Shown here one piece after another: positions 41,611 through 50,522 of a DNA stretch of 64,000 nt. Below the pieces are notes generated by a model. That model was not told where the DNA came from. It made no database searches and saw only the letters and a list, made by a program, of their open reading frames with translations. Made by a program: the position numbers and the translations under genes. The number at the start of each line of letters is the position of its first letter. Positions within the stretch are counted from its first letter, which is position 1. This DNA is from Eubacterium sp. (GTDB lineage: Bacteria; Bacillota; Clostridia; Oscillospirales; Acutalibacteraceae): positions 1 to 64,000 of the forward strand of contig JAFUEH010000009.1 of NCBI GenBank assembly GCA_017463985.1, given 5' to 3'.

Positions 41611-42483
41611 ATGAAAATCAAGGATATTTTAGCCGAACGGCCGGTAACGGTTTCGTTTGAGGTATTTCCGCCCAAGCAGTGGGATAAAATTGAAAACACC
41701 AAGGCGGTCGTGCGTGCGCTGAGCACAGCGCAGCCATCCTTTATGAGCGTGACCTACGGCGCCGCCGGCACTAGCTCCGGCTTCACGCAGGAGATCGCAA
41801 ACGAGATCGAGGGCTGCGGCATCACCGCCTTGTCTCACCTCACCTGCCTGACCTCCACGCGCGACAAAATTCACGAGGTGGTCGGCACGCTGGCAGAGAA
41901 TCATATTGACAATATTCTGGCGCTGCGCGGCGATATACCGGAGGGCTTTACCTTTCCGGACGAGCAGTATTTTGAGCACGCCTGTCAGCTCGTGGACGAG
42001 ATCAAGCGCATCGGTGATTTCTGTATCGGCGGCGCCTGCTATCCGGAGATGCATCCGGAGAGCAAGGACCGTGTGGAGGACATGGCTTACCTGAAATACA
42101 AGGTGGACTGCGGACTGGACTTTTTGACCTCGCAGATGTTTTTTGACAACGAAAAATTTTTGGATTTTGTAGAGCTGTGCCGTATCAAGGGCATTGACGT
42201 GCCGATCATTGCTGGCATCATGCCGATCACCAACGCCAAGCAGATCCGGCGTTCCGTAGCGCTTTCCAACTGCAGCGTTCCGAAAAAATTTTATAAGATC
42301 ATGGACCGCTTTGGAGAAGACGACGCCTCGATGAAGCAGGCCGGTATCATCTACGCCACCGAGCAGATCATCGACCTGATGGCAAACGGCATCGATCATA
42401 TCCACATCTACACGATGAACAAGCCGGACGTGGCCATCAGCATTATGAACGGACTGTCGGAGATCATCAGCTATCATGGATAG
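41611..42483 (+). CDS. metF: Methylenetetrahydrofolate reductase
   Basis: The 290-residue flavin TIM barrel reduces 5,10-methylene-THF to 5-methyl-THF. Typical blocks are VTVSFEVFPPKQWDKIENT, FMSVTYGAAGTSSGFT, LSHLTCLTSTRDKI, NILALRGDIPEG and FFDNEKFLDFV. It supplies the methyl group to the methionine synthase encoded two genes later. GGTGA precedes the ATG at 41611. Its stop overlaps the next start by eight bases. Confidence 0.95.
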   Translation: MKIKDILAERPVTVSFEVFPPKQWDKIENTKAVVRALSTAQPSFMSVTYGAAGTSSGFTQEIANEIEGCGITALSHLTCLTSTRDKIHEVVGTLAENHIDNILALRGDIPEGFTFPDEQYFEHACQLVDEIKRIGDFCIGGACYPEMHPESKDRVEDMAYLKYKVDCGLDFLTSQMFFDNEKFLDFVELCRIKGIDVPIIAGIMPITNAKQIRRSVALSNCSVPKKFYKIMDRFGEDDASMKQAGIIYATEQIIDLMANGIDHIHIYTMNKPDVAISIMNGLSEIISYHG

Positions 42484-43039
42484 GAAAGAAATTTTGCGCT
42501 ACCTGCGCACCAACACCCACACTGAGGACGCGGCTATCCTCGCGCTGGCGGACGAAGCCGCGGCAACCGTTGAAAAGACAGCGGTACCGAAAACGATTTA
42601 CCGTATTTTTGACTGTACCGTAACGCAGGACGGCGTCACGATCGAGGGTCACCTGTTCCCGAGCTGCCGTCTGGCGCAGACGGTGCAGGGCTGCCGCAGG
42701 ATCGTTGTTTTTGCCGCGACGCTGGGCATCCAGACCGACCGACTGATTCAATCGGCGCTGATGACAGACACTGCCAAGGCGATGGCCTACCAAGCAGCGG
42801 CTGCCGCCAAAATCGAGGAGGTCTGCGATCAGCTGGAGGACGAGCTTCGCCGCACGCACGGCGTACAGCTGCGGCAGCGCTATTCCCCGGGTTATTTTGA
42901 CCTGCCCATCACGGAGCAGCGCGCGCTGTTCCGACTGATGGACATCACCAAACGCATCGGTCTGACGCTGACGGATACCTGCGAAATGGTACCGACAAAA
43001 AGCGTCACCGCATTCATAGGAATCGAGGAAACAGTATGA
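42476..43039 (+). CDS. Methionine synthase activation-domain protein
   Basis: The 187-residue protein resembles the SAM-binding reactivation domain found at the C-terminus of long MetH proteins: FAATLGIQTDRLIQSALMTD, CDQLEDELRRTHGVQLRQRY, SPGYFDLPITEQRALFRLMD and LTLTDTCEMVPTKSVTAFIG. In this genome the domain is a separate gene, overlapping both metF and metH (ATGA). It would help methylate oxidised cob(II)alamin of MetH with SAM and an electron donor. Confidence 0.88.
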   Translation: MDRKEILRYLRTNTHTEDAAILALADEAAATVEKTAVPKTIYRIFDCTVTQDGVTIEGHLFPSCRLAQTVQGCRRIVVFAATLGIQTDRLIQSALMTDTAKAMAYQAAAAAKIEEVCDQLEDELRRTHGVQLRQRYSPGYFDLPITEQRALFRLMDITKRIGLTLTDTCEMVPTKSVTAFIGIEETV

Positions 43040-45330
43040 TACAGTATTTTGACGGCGGCATGGGCTCCATGCTCAACCTGCAGCCCGGCGAGCTGCCCGA
43101 GCTGCTGAATATCAACGACCCCGAACGCGTGCTGGCCATTCATCAGGCGTACGCCGACGCCGGCGCCGATATTATCACCGCCAACACCTTCGGTGCCAAT
43201 CCGCTGAAATACGACAACTGCGCGGCATTGGTGAAGGCAGGCGTAGCGCTCGCCAAAAAGACAGGCAAACGCGTGGCGCTCGACCTCGGTCCGACCGGTA
43301 AGCTGCTGCAGCCGCTGGGCGAGCTATCCTTCGAGGACTGCTACAACGCGTTCGCCGCGGTGGTGAAGGCCGGTAAGGACGGGGCGGACCTCGTACTGAT
43401 CGAAACCATGAGCGACACGTACGAAATGAAGGCGGCGGTGCTGGCGGCCAAAGAAAACTGCGACCTGCCTGTTTTTGTTTCGATGATGTTTGATGAAAAG
43501 GGACGGCTGCTCACCGGTGCGGATATTCCGACGGCTGTCGCCCTGCTCGAGGGACTGCGCGTTGACGTGATCGGCTTTAACTGCGGGCTGGGACCGCAGC
43601 AGCTGCTGCCGCTGGTCAGGGAGCTGGCGGCGTGCTCCTCTACGCCGATCATGGTGAACCCAAACGCCGGTCTGCCCGAGGTCATCAACGGTCAGACGGT
43701 ATATAATGTGGACGCGGCGGAATTTGCCGCGACGATGCGCGACATTGCTGCGATCGGCGTATCCTACCTCGGCGGCTGCTGCGGCACCACACCGGCGCAC
43801 ATTCAGGCACTGATTGAAAACACCCGTGATATTCCGGACGCCGTGCCAAGCTTCAAGACCGACACACGGGTAACCAGCTACAGCGAATGCGTTACACTGG
43901 GTCAAAAGAGTATCATTATCGGTGAGCGCATTAACCCGACCGGCAAAAAGCTCCTCAAGCAGGCGCTGCGCGACAACGATATGGAATATATCCTGCGCGA
44001 AGGCATTGCCCAAAAGGAATGCGGCGCGCATATTCTGGACGTCAACGTAGGACTGCCCGAAATCGACGAAACCAAGCTGCTGACGCGCGCGGTGTATGAG
44101 CTGCAGGCGGTGCTGTCCACGCCGCTGCAGCTGGACTCCTCTGACACGCAGGCCATGGAGGCGGCGCTGCGTATTTATAACGGCAAGCCGATGGTCAATT
44201 CCGTCAACGGCAAGCAGTCGTCCATGGAGGCCGTATTTCCGTTGGTGCAAAAATACGGCGGCGTTGTCGTATGCCTCTGTCTGGACGAGGACGGCATCCC
44301 CGAAACAGCGGCCGGCCGCATTGCCATTGCCGAAAAAATTATCCGCACCGCTGCACAGTACGGTATTCATAAAAAAGACCTGGCGGTGGACGCACTGACG
44401 CTGACGATCTCCACCGACAACAACAACGCCGTAGAAACCCTGAAGGCGGTCGATTACGTACAGCACACGCTCGGCGTGAACACGGTACTGGGCGTGTCGA
44501 ATATCAGCTTTGGTCTGCCGAACCGTGAGGCGATCAACGTCGCCTTTTACACCGAAGCGATGGCGAGAGGGCTGGCGGCCGGCATCATCAACCCGAAGTC
44601 ACAGGGCATGATGAACGCCTATTATGCCCACCATGCGCTCGCCGGACTGGACGACAGTTGCACGGAATACATCCGCTCTGCCACCGCGGTGGACACGACG
44701 GTCAAGGCCGCGGAGGTCACCCTGCAGGAGGCTATCGTTCGGGGCATGAAGGAGGAGAGCGCACGCTGTGCCCAAGCCCTGCTTGCCGATACCGCGCCGC
44801 TGGCGATCATCAGCGACCACATTATTCCGGCGCTGGACAAGGTGGGCGACGGCTTTGAAAAGAACACGGTCTTTCTGCCGCAGCTCCTGATGAGCGCAGA
44901 CGCGGCGAAGGCGGCGTTCGACGAAATCAAGGCGCAGATGATCCTCTCCGGCGGCGACCGCGTAAAGGGTGAAAAAATCGTCATTGCCACGGTGGAGGGC
45001 GATATCCACGATATCGGTAAAAACATTGTCAAGGTACTGCTGCAGAATTACGGCTTCGATGTGATCGATCTCGGCAAGGATGTGCCGTGCGAAGCGGTGC
45101 TGGCGGCGGTACAGCAACAGAAGGTGAAGCTGGTAGGGCTGTCGGCACTGATGACCACCACCGTACCGAATATGGAAAAAACCATTCGCCTTCTGCATGA
45201 GCACACGGACGCCAAGGTCTTTGTCGGCGGCGCTGTGCTGACGCGCGATTACGCCAAGATGATCGACGCCGACTGGTACGCGCGCGACGCGATGGAGAGC
45301 GTTCGCATCGCACAGGATTTTTTTCAATAA
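43036..45330 (+). CDS. metH: Cobalamin-dependent methionine synthase without activation domain
   Basis: The 764-residue protein has three modules. The homocysteine methyltransferase domain (residues 1-275) has zinc cysteines in FNCGLGP and GGCCGTTPAH. The pterin-binding domain (about 285-540) has IIGERINPTGKKLLKQAL and QLDSSDTQAMEAAL. The cobalamin module (about 550-764) has EGDIHDIGKNIVKVLLQNYG with the DxHxxG histidine. It transfers methyl from 5-methyl-THF through cobalamin to homocysteine. E. coli MetH is about 1227 residues because it includes the activation domain that is separate here. Confidence 0.95.
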   Translation: MIQYFDGGMGSMLNLQPGELPELLNINDPERVLAIHQAYADAGADIITANTFGANPLKYDNCAALVKAGVALAKKTGKRVALDLGPTGKLLQPLGELSFEDCYNAFAAVVKAGKDGADLVLIETMSDTYEMKAAVLAAKENCDLPVFVSMMFDEKGRLLTGADIPTAVALLEGLRVDVIGFNCGLGPQQLLPLVRELAACSSTPIMVNPNAGLPEVINGQTVYNVDAAEFAATMRDIAAIGVSYLGGCCGTTPAHIQALIENTRDIPDAVPSFKTDTRVTSYSECVTLGQKSIIIGERINPTGKKLLKQALRDNDMEYILREGIAQKECGAHILDVNVGLPEIDETKLLTRAVYELQAVLSTPLQLDSSDTQAMEAALRIYNGKPMVNSVNGKQSSMEAVFPLVQKYGGVVVCLCLDEDGIPETAAGRIAIAEKIIRTAAQYGIHKKDLAVDALTLTISTDNNNAVETLKAVDYVQHTLGVNTVLGVSNISFGLPNREAINVAFYTEAMARGLAAGIINPKSQGMMNAYYAHHALAGLDDSCTEYIRSATAVDTTVKAAEVTLQEAIVRGMKEESARCAQALLADTAPLAIISDHIIPALDKVGDGFEKNTVFLPQLLMSADAAKAAFDEIKAQMILSGGDRVKGEKIVIATVEGDIHDIGKNIVKVLLQNYGFDVIDLGKDVPCEAVLAAVQQQKVKLVGLSALMTTTVPNMEKTIRLLHEHTDAKVFVGGAVLTRDYAKMIDADWYARDAMESVRIAQDFFQ

Positions 45331-45345
45331 GTAACTGAACGAAAA

Positions 45346-45386
45346 AAAGCTTACAGAAAGGGATCTCCTTCTGTAAGCTTTCTTTT
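45346..45386. terminator. Bidirectional terminator between metH and the GH127 gene
   Basis: AAAGCTTACAGAA (45346-45358)/TTCTGTAAGCTTT (45369-45381), with A and T runs outside on both sides. Confidence 0.88.
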
Positions 45387-45389
45387 TAT

Positions 45390-47309
45390 CTATATACGCA
45401 GGTAAACCTGCATTTCGTTTTCGCCTCGGTTGCCCCAGCGGTAATAAGGGATCAGGGTGACTGTCGTCGGTGTGCGCGCCGGTTCTTTATACTCGATGTA
45501 TAATTTATCGTCTGCCTGCTCTCGCCAGCCGTCCGCCAACACCCTGTCGCCGTCGCGCCGCAGCGCCCCGTTTTTTGACAGCACCAGCCGCTGCAGACCG
45601 TCGCCGTTGTCCGCTGCTTCGGCGCAGTAGACGAACGGACCGCAGGTCACGGCCGCCTTGCCGACGTTCTCACGCACACGGTTAGAGCAGCGCACCAGCT
45701 TAGGCTGAACAGGAAAGTCAAGGGTGATGACGGTCTCCCCGTTCACGGCAAACAGCATATAGCCGTTCTGCACCGTATAAGGCTGCGAGGCCTGCACGCT
45801 GTCGCACCATTCCGGCAGCCGTGCCGCCAGCGTAAACGCCTGCTTGCCGCGCACAGTCACGGTGACCCTGCCGCTGCGGCAGTAGTCGGAATCCACTGTG
45901 ATCACGCCGTTTTCCGTCTGCACGGTGGCGCCGATATATTGGTGCAGCAACACGGTGTCCGCTGATTCAGCAAACGCATAAGCGCCGACAGAACCGATCA
46001 GTCTTGCCAGATTCGGCGGACAGCAGGCACAGCTGAACCAAGGCTGGCGCACCGGCTTTACATGGCGCTTGCGCTCGTCCTCGGCACTGGCCTGCGGCAG
46101 CACCTCCAGCGGATTGACGTAGAAGAAGTGCTTGCCGTCCTCGCCCATACCGGCGAGCACCGTATTATAAAGCGCGCGTTCCGCCACCGCGCCGTAGCGT
46201 GCATTGAGCGAGAGCCGCGCCATTCTTTGCGCAAAGAAAATCAGTCCTACGGAAGCGCAGGTTTCGCAATACGCCAGGTCGTTGGGCAGGTCATAATCAA
46301 ACGAAAACGCCTCGCCATGGACGGTAGCGCCTATACCGCCTGTAATATACAGCTTTTTTGTTTCAATATTCTCCCAAATATCCTGACACGCGGCCGCCAG
46401 CGCACTGTCGTGACACAGGCGCGCCACATCCGCCATACCGCTGTAAAGATAAACACCCCTGACGGCGTGGCCCACCGCCTCGTGCTGGTGCACCGGCGGC
46501 GTATGCGCCTGATGATAAAAATAGTTATCCGCTTCAGTTTCTTTGCCGCGCTCGCGGTCAAAATAGTACGGCTTCGTGCCGCGCTCACGGATCAGGAAAC
46601 GGGCTGTGTCCAAATAGCGCTGCTCGCCGGTCGCTTCAAACAGCCGTACCAGCGCCAGCTCGGCCAGCTCGTGACCGCCGTAACCGCGCTTTTTTCCGTC
46701 CGCTTCACCAAAGGTATCGCAAATCAGGTCGGCAAAGCGCCGCGCTGCCGCCAGCAGCTTCGTTTTGCCGGTCGCCTCATAATACGCGACGGCCGCCTCG
46801 GCCAGATGACCGAAGCAATACAGCTCATGAAAATCACGCAGGTTCGTAAACACAGCGCCGCGGTCGTTGATGATATAAAGCGTATCAAGATAGCCGTTTG
46901 GCAGCTGCGCGGCACAGATCAGGTCAATGAGTCCGTCGGCCTTTGCCGCCAGCGCGCTGTCAGGCCGGCTGATCAGGGAATAGGCTGCCGCCTCCAGCCA
47001 CTTATAGGCGTCGCTGTCCTGGAACACCCAGCCGTGAAACGCCTCCGGCGCCGCATTGCCGTCATCGTAGCACCATTTGTCCACAGGATAGGTCGGTACG
47101 CTTTTGCCGTTTTGCAGCGCCTGCACCACCCGACCGGCCTTGATAAAATTATCGATACAGTAGCTTTTTTCCGCGCCGTCGATCCGGTCGTGTAGCGCTT
47201 CATACTGATAGGGCAATACCTCGCGGCGCACCAGCTCGATCACCGGATTCCAAAACGGGTCGTCCACCTGAATACGGTGCAGCGGCACCGGTCTTGCGCC
47301 GCCCGTCAT
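45390..47309 (-). CDS. GH127 beta-L-arabinofuranosidase-like enzyme
   Basis: The 639-residue protein has an (alpha/alpha)6 barrel followed by beta domains. The zinc-cysteine site of GH127 is complete: YCETCASVG (Glu and Cys ligands) and WFSCACCPPNLARLI (nucleophile Cys and neighbouring ligand Cys). HypBA1 of Bifidobacterium is the model enzyme. It would release beta-L-arabinofuranose from plant or extensin-type glycans. There is no signal peptide, so substrates are imported oligosaccharides. It overlaps the aldose epimerase gene by four bases. Confidence 0.9.
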   Translation of the reverse strand: MTGGARPVPLHRIQVDDPFWNPVIELVRREVLPYQYEALHDRIDGAEKSYCIDNFIKAGRVVQALQNGKSVPTYPVDKWCYDDGNAAPEAFHGWVFQDSDAYKWLEAAAYSLISRPDSALAAKADGLIDLICAAQLPNGYLDTLYIINDRGAVFTNLRDFHELYCFGHLAEAAVAYYEATGKTKLLAAARRFADLICDTFGEADGKKRGYGGHELAELALVRLFEATGEQRYLDTARFLIRERGTKPYYFDRERGKETEADNYFYHQAHTPPVHQHEAVGHAVRGVYLYSGMADVARLCHDSALAAACQDIWENIETKKLYITGGIGATVHGEAFSFDYDLPNDLAYCETCASVGLIFFAQRMARLSLNARYGAVAERALYNTVLAGMGEDGKHFFYVNPLEVLPQASAEDERKRHVKPVRQPWFSCACCPPNLARLIGSVGAYAFAESADTVLLHQYIGATVQTENGVITVDSDYCRSGRVTVTVRGKQAFTLAARLPEWCDSVQASQPYTVQNGYMLFAVNGETVITLDFPVQPKLVRCSNRVRENVGKAAVTCGPFVYCAEAADNGDGLQRLVLSKNGALRRDGDRVLADGWREQADDKLYIEYKEPARTPTTVTLIPYYRWGNRGENEMQVYLRI

Positions 47310-48364
47310 GCGTCAGCCGTAAAGCGAAATTCCGTCACCGTCGTGAACGGAACGCCGCCCTTGACGTACCAAAACGGGAAGCTGTCCGGAAAGTTCACCG
47401 TGTCGGGATAAAACTGCGTCTCGAGCGCCACGCCGCGGCGGTAGGTCACCAGACTGTCGCCCTTGCCGACCGTATAGTCGCGTGACAGCCAGCCGCCGCA
47501 GTACAGCTGCAAGCCGGGCAGATCGGTAACCACCGTCATTTTTCTTCCGCTAGACGGATCTGCCAGCACCGCCGCCGGTGCAAAGCTGCCGTCACGGCTG
47601 CGCAGGCAGTAGTTATTGTCATAGCCGACGCCGTCGATCACGGCACGGAACGGCTCGTCAATACGGTCACCGATCGGATGCGGCTGCGTAAAATCCATCA
47701 TCGTTCCCTTCACCGGTGACAACACGCCGGTCGGGAGCTGTGAGGCGTCCGTTTCGGTAAAGGCGTCCGCCAGGATCTGCAGCGTGTGCGCCTCGACCGT
47801 TTTGTTCGGATCGCCCGACAGGTTGAAATAAGCGTGGTTCGTCGGGTTCGCCACCGTATCGACATCGCTGTTCACGGTGTATTCAATGCGCAGCACATTG
47901 TCCTGCGTCAGCGTATATTTTACCGTCATCGTGAAATCGCCCGGAAAACCGTCCTCACCGTCCGGTGAAAACCGTGAAAAGACGATATAATCATCGCCGG
48001 TCTCCGCCACCTCCCACGGCGTGAACGAAAAACGGCCGCCGCCATGCAGCGTCCAGCTGCCCTGATTCTGCGGTGTATGACATTCTCTGCCGTGAAACGT
48101 AAATTTTCCGTCGCGGATACGGTTCGCCCAGCGGCCGACGGTCAGTCCCTGATAGCCGTAATCCGGATCGGTATACAGCTTTGGATCGTCAAAGCCGAGC
48201 ACCACATCCGCCAGGTTGCCGTCACGGTCGGGCATACAGAGCGACTGAATGCCGGCGCCGAGCGTTTGCAGCGTCACAGACGCGCCCTGTGCATTCGTAA
48301 TTTTGTACAGATAAATCGGTGTGTTTTCGTCCAAATTGCCGAAAAAGCGTTTTTCAATAGCCAT
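47306..48364 (-). CDS. galM: Aldose 1-epimerase
   Basis: The 352-residue beta-sandwich enzyme converts alpha and beta anomers of sugars. It shows GAGIQSLCMPDRDGNLADVV, GRWANRIRDGKF, NPTNHAYFNLSGDP (His) and the catalytic Glu region VALETQFYPDTVNFP. It is first in an operon with GH127, consistent with handling the sugar released there (L-arabinose or galactose). GGGAGG lies before the ATG and a consensus promoter upstream. Confidence 0.94.
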   Translation of the reverse strand: MAIEKRFFGNLDENTPIYLYKITNAQGASVTLQTLGAGIQSLCMPDRDGNLADVVLGFDDPKLYTDPDYGYQGLTVGRWANRIRDGKFTFHGRECHTPQNQGSWTLHGGGRFSFTPWEVAETGDDYIVFSRFSPDGEDGFPGDFTMTVKYTLTQDNVLRIEYTVNSDVDTVANPTNHAYFNLSGDPNKTVEAHTLQILADAFTETDASQLPTGVLSPVKGTMMDFTQPHPIGDRIDEPFRAVIDGVGYDNNYCLRSRDGSFAPAAVLADPSSGRKMTVVTDLPGLQLYCGGWLSRDYTVGKGDSLVTYRRGVALETQFYPDTVNFPDSFPFWYVKGGVPFTTVTEFRFTADA

Positions 48365-48392
48365 GCGAAAGCCTCCCTCTGTTAATAGTTTT

Positions 48393-48421
48393 ATTATATC
48401 TTAATTAAGAATTAATTGCAA
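48393..48421 (-). promoter_or_regulatory. Promoter of the galM-GH127 operon
   Basis: Minus-strand TTGCAA (48416-48421), 17-base spacer and TATAAT (48393-48398). The spacer holds an A/T palindrome (TTCTTAATTAAGA), which could be a regulator site. Confidence 0.8.
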
Positions 48422-48426
48422 TAGTA

Positions 48427-48455
48427 TTGACTTTTCCCATCAATACGGTTAAAAT
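48427..48455 (+). promoter_or_regulatory. Promoter of the FHA-SEDS-PBP operon
   Basis: TTGACT (48427-48432), 17-base spacer and TAAAAT (48450-48455); only five bases from the divergent galM promoter. Confidence 0.72.
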
Positions 48456-48486
48456 ATTACAAAATAGTTACAAAGGTGGCAGAACC

Positions 48487-49227
48487 ATGACAGTCATTAC
48501 CTCACTGATCCGCTATGTTGCACCGCTGATGGCGGTGTTTATCTTGATTCCGTGCGTGATCTCCCTGTTCCGCAACCGACCGCGCGTCCATAAGCTGGCG
48601 CGCCTGATCGATCAGAACGACGGCAGCATTATCGAAATCGACCACTGGGAGACCTCGCTGGGCAAAAGTAAATCGAACGATATTACGCTGAACTTTCCGG
48701 GCGTCGCGCGCTTTCACGCCGTGATTGCCAAAAAACGCCGCGACTGGGTGGTGACAGACACCTCCGCCAGGACCGGCGGCGTGCTCGTCAACGGTGAAAA
48801 GATCGAAGGAAAGGCCGTACTGGAAAACGGCGATATCATCACCCTCGGTCAGGTTCCGCTGAAATTTGAATGTGACGAAGCGCTGTCCGCAACCAGCCGC
48901 CAGCAGATCCGCCGCAGTGCCGGCACGCAGCGCGGCACCGTGGCTTATGCCGTACTGGTAGACATCCGCACGAAACGGCCCGTCTATCTCAAAAAGCGCG
49001 ATGTGCTGATCGGCCGCGGCGCACAGTGCGATATCCAGCTGCTGAGCGATACCGTCAGCAGCGAGCACGCACGGATTCATCAGACCAGCCGCGGCTGGGC
49101 GCTGTCTGACCTCGATTCGCACAACGGCACCAAGCTCAACGGCCGTTACATCAACCAACCACAGCTGATTTTTGACGAGGATATGCTGACCTTCGGTGAC
49201 AAGGTATTCATTTTTTACGAAAAATAA
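48487..49227 (+). CDS. Membrane protein with two FHA domains
   Basis: The 246-residue protein has an N-terminal membrane helix (LIRYVAPLMAVFILIPCVIS), then a first FHA domain (about residues 50-125: SLGKSKSNDITLNFPGVARFH, VNGEKIEG) and a second, more canonical one (about 165-246: VLIGRGAQCDIQLLSDTVSSEHARI, DLDSHNGTKLNGRYI). FHA domains bind phosphothreonine peptides, so an unseen Ser/Thr kinase probably controls this protein. The next two genes are a SEDS glycosyltransferase and a PBP, so it likely ties phosphorylation signals to wall synthesis. AAAGGTGG lies before the ATG at 48487. Confidence 0.88.
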   Translation: MTVITSLIRYVAPLMAVFILIPCVISLFRNRPRVHKLARLIDQNDGSIIEIDHWETSLGKSKSNDITLNFPGVARFHAVIAKKRRDWVVTDTSARTGGVLVNGEKIEGKAVLENGDIITLGQVPLKFECDEALSATSRQQIRRSAGTQRGTVAYAVLVDIRTKRPVYLKKRDVLIGRGAQCDIQLLSDTVSSEHARIHQTSRGWALSDLDSHNGTKLNGRYINQPQLIFDEDMLTFGDKVFIFYEK

Positions 49228-49241
49228 TTGGGAGATTACCA

Positions 49242-50522
49242 ATGGCTAAGATAAAAAAACGACCGAAAATTAAACCGCTGAACAACTTTTTAATGCTGTT
49301 CATCCTGTCCGTTTTCCAGCTGGTGACCGGCTGGCAGGCCGCCTCGTGCCACGAGACGTTTGAGGCGAAGGCACTGCTGGCGCTTGTCTTTCTAGTCGCG
49401 ACGGAATGGGTGTACTTCGTTGTGTTTTACACCGTGCTGCACCGCCGGAACTTTGAACTGGAGCTGATTGCCTTTTTCCTTTCCGGCACCGGGCTGGCCG
49501 TGATCGGCAGCGTCTATCCGGACTCCGGCTTCAAGCAGTACTTTATGGTGCTGGCCGGCGTGATCGTCTTCATTGTGCTGGTGCTGTTGCTGGGCAATCT
49601 GGAGCTTTGCATGAAGCTCCGTCCGTTCATGGCCGCTGCCGCCGTGCTGTTCCTGCTGGCGAACATCGTGCTGGCGCGCTGGCTCAACGGCGCGGGCAAC
49701 TGGATCAAGATCGCCGGCGTGCAGATCCAACCGTCGGAATTTGTAAAGGTCGCCTTTATCTTTGTCGGCGCGGCGACGCTGGAAAAAATTCAGACCTCGC
49801 GCAATATTTTGGCGTTCATCGGCTTTGCCGTCGTCTGCGTCGGCTCGCTGGTGGTCATCCGCGACTTCGGTACCGCGCTGATTTTCTTCGTGACCTTTCT
49901 GATTATTGCCTTCATGCTTTCCGGCGATATTAAAACCGTTGCACTGGCGGTAGCTTCGGCCGTCATGGGCGGCGTTATCGTGCTCAAATACCGTTCACAC
50001 GTAATGCGGCGCTTTGAGGCTTACCGTCATGTCTGGGAGCATCCCTACGAGGCCTCCGGCTGGCAGCAGACGCGTGTACTCGTCGGCCTGGCGAGCGGCG
50101 GTCTGTTCGGTTTGGGCATCGGTAACGGCTATGCCCGTACCGTCTATGCGCCGGTGTCTGACAGCATCTTTGGCGTGATCTGTGAGGAATGGGGGCTGAT
50201 TTTCGGTATCCTGATGATCCTGTCCTTCGTCGGCATTGCAATTTCAGCGCTGATGAATGCGATCGCCTCTCGCTCCGCCTTTTATTCCATCGCCTCCGTC
50301 GCCGGTGCCGGACTGCTGCTGTTCCAGTGTGCGCTCAATGTGTTCGGCATCACCGACATTCTGCCGCTGACCGGCGTCACGATTCCGTTCGTTTCGCTCG
50401 GCGGCTCGTCGATGATCAGCTGCTGGGCGATCCTGGCGTTCATCAAAGCGTCGGATATCCGTACGTATAACTATCTCGGCGCTTCTAAAAAGAGCAAACG
50501 AAAGGAGGACAAGGCCGCATGA
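49242..50522 (+). CDS. FtsW/RodA/SpoVE-family (SEDS) peptidoglycan glycosyltransferase
   Basis: The 426-residue polytopic membrane protein has about ten to twelve helices. Family motifs are WIKIAGVQIQPSEFVKVAFI, the catalytic-loop region GWQQTRVLVGLASGGLFGLG and DSIFGVICEEWGLIFGI, and TGVTIPFVSLGGSSMISCW near the end. SEDS proteins polymerise lipid II and act with a class B PBP, here encoded directly downstream with a four-base overlap. Whether it serves elongation, division or sporulation cannot be decided. Confidence 0.93.
   Translation: MAKIKKRPKIKPLNNFLMLFILSVFQLVTGWQAASCHETFEAKALLALVFLVATEWVYFVVFYTVLHRRNFELELIAFFLSGTGLAVIGSVYPDSGFKQYFMVLAGVIVFIVLVLLLGNLELCMKLRPFMAAAAVLFLLANIVLARWLNGAGNWIKIAGVQIQPSEFVKVAFIFVGAATLEKIQTSRNILAFIGFAVVCVGSLVVIRDFGTALIFFVTFLIIAFMLSGDIKTVALAVASAVMGGVIVLKYRSHVMRRFEAYRHVWEHPYEASGWQQTRVLVGLASGGLFGLGIGNGYARTVYAPVSDSIFGVICEEWGLIFGILMILSFVGIAISALMNAIASRSAFYSIASVAGAGLLLFQCALNVFGITDILPLTGVTIPFVSLGGSSMISCWAILAFIKASDIRTYNYLGASKKSKRKEDKAA

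Noticed and set aside
43324-44466. Open frame of 380 codons on the minus strand opposite metH
   Set aside because: The plus strand encodes well-conserved methionine synthase here; the antisense frame has no motif or start signal.
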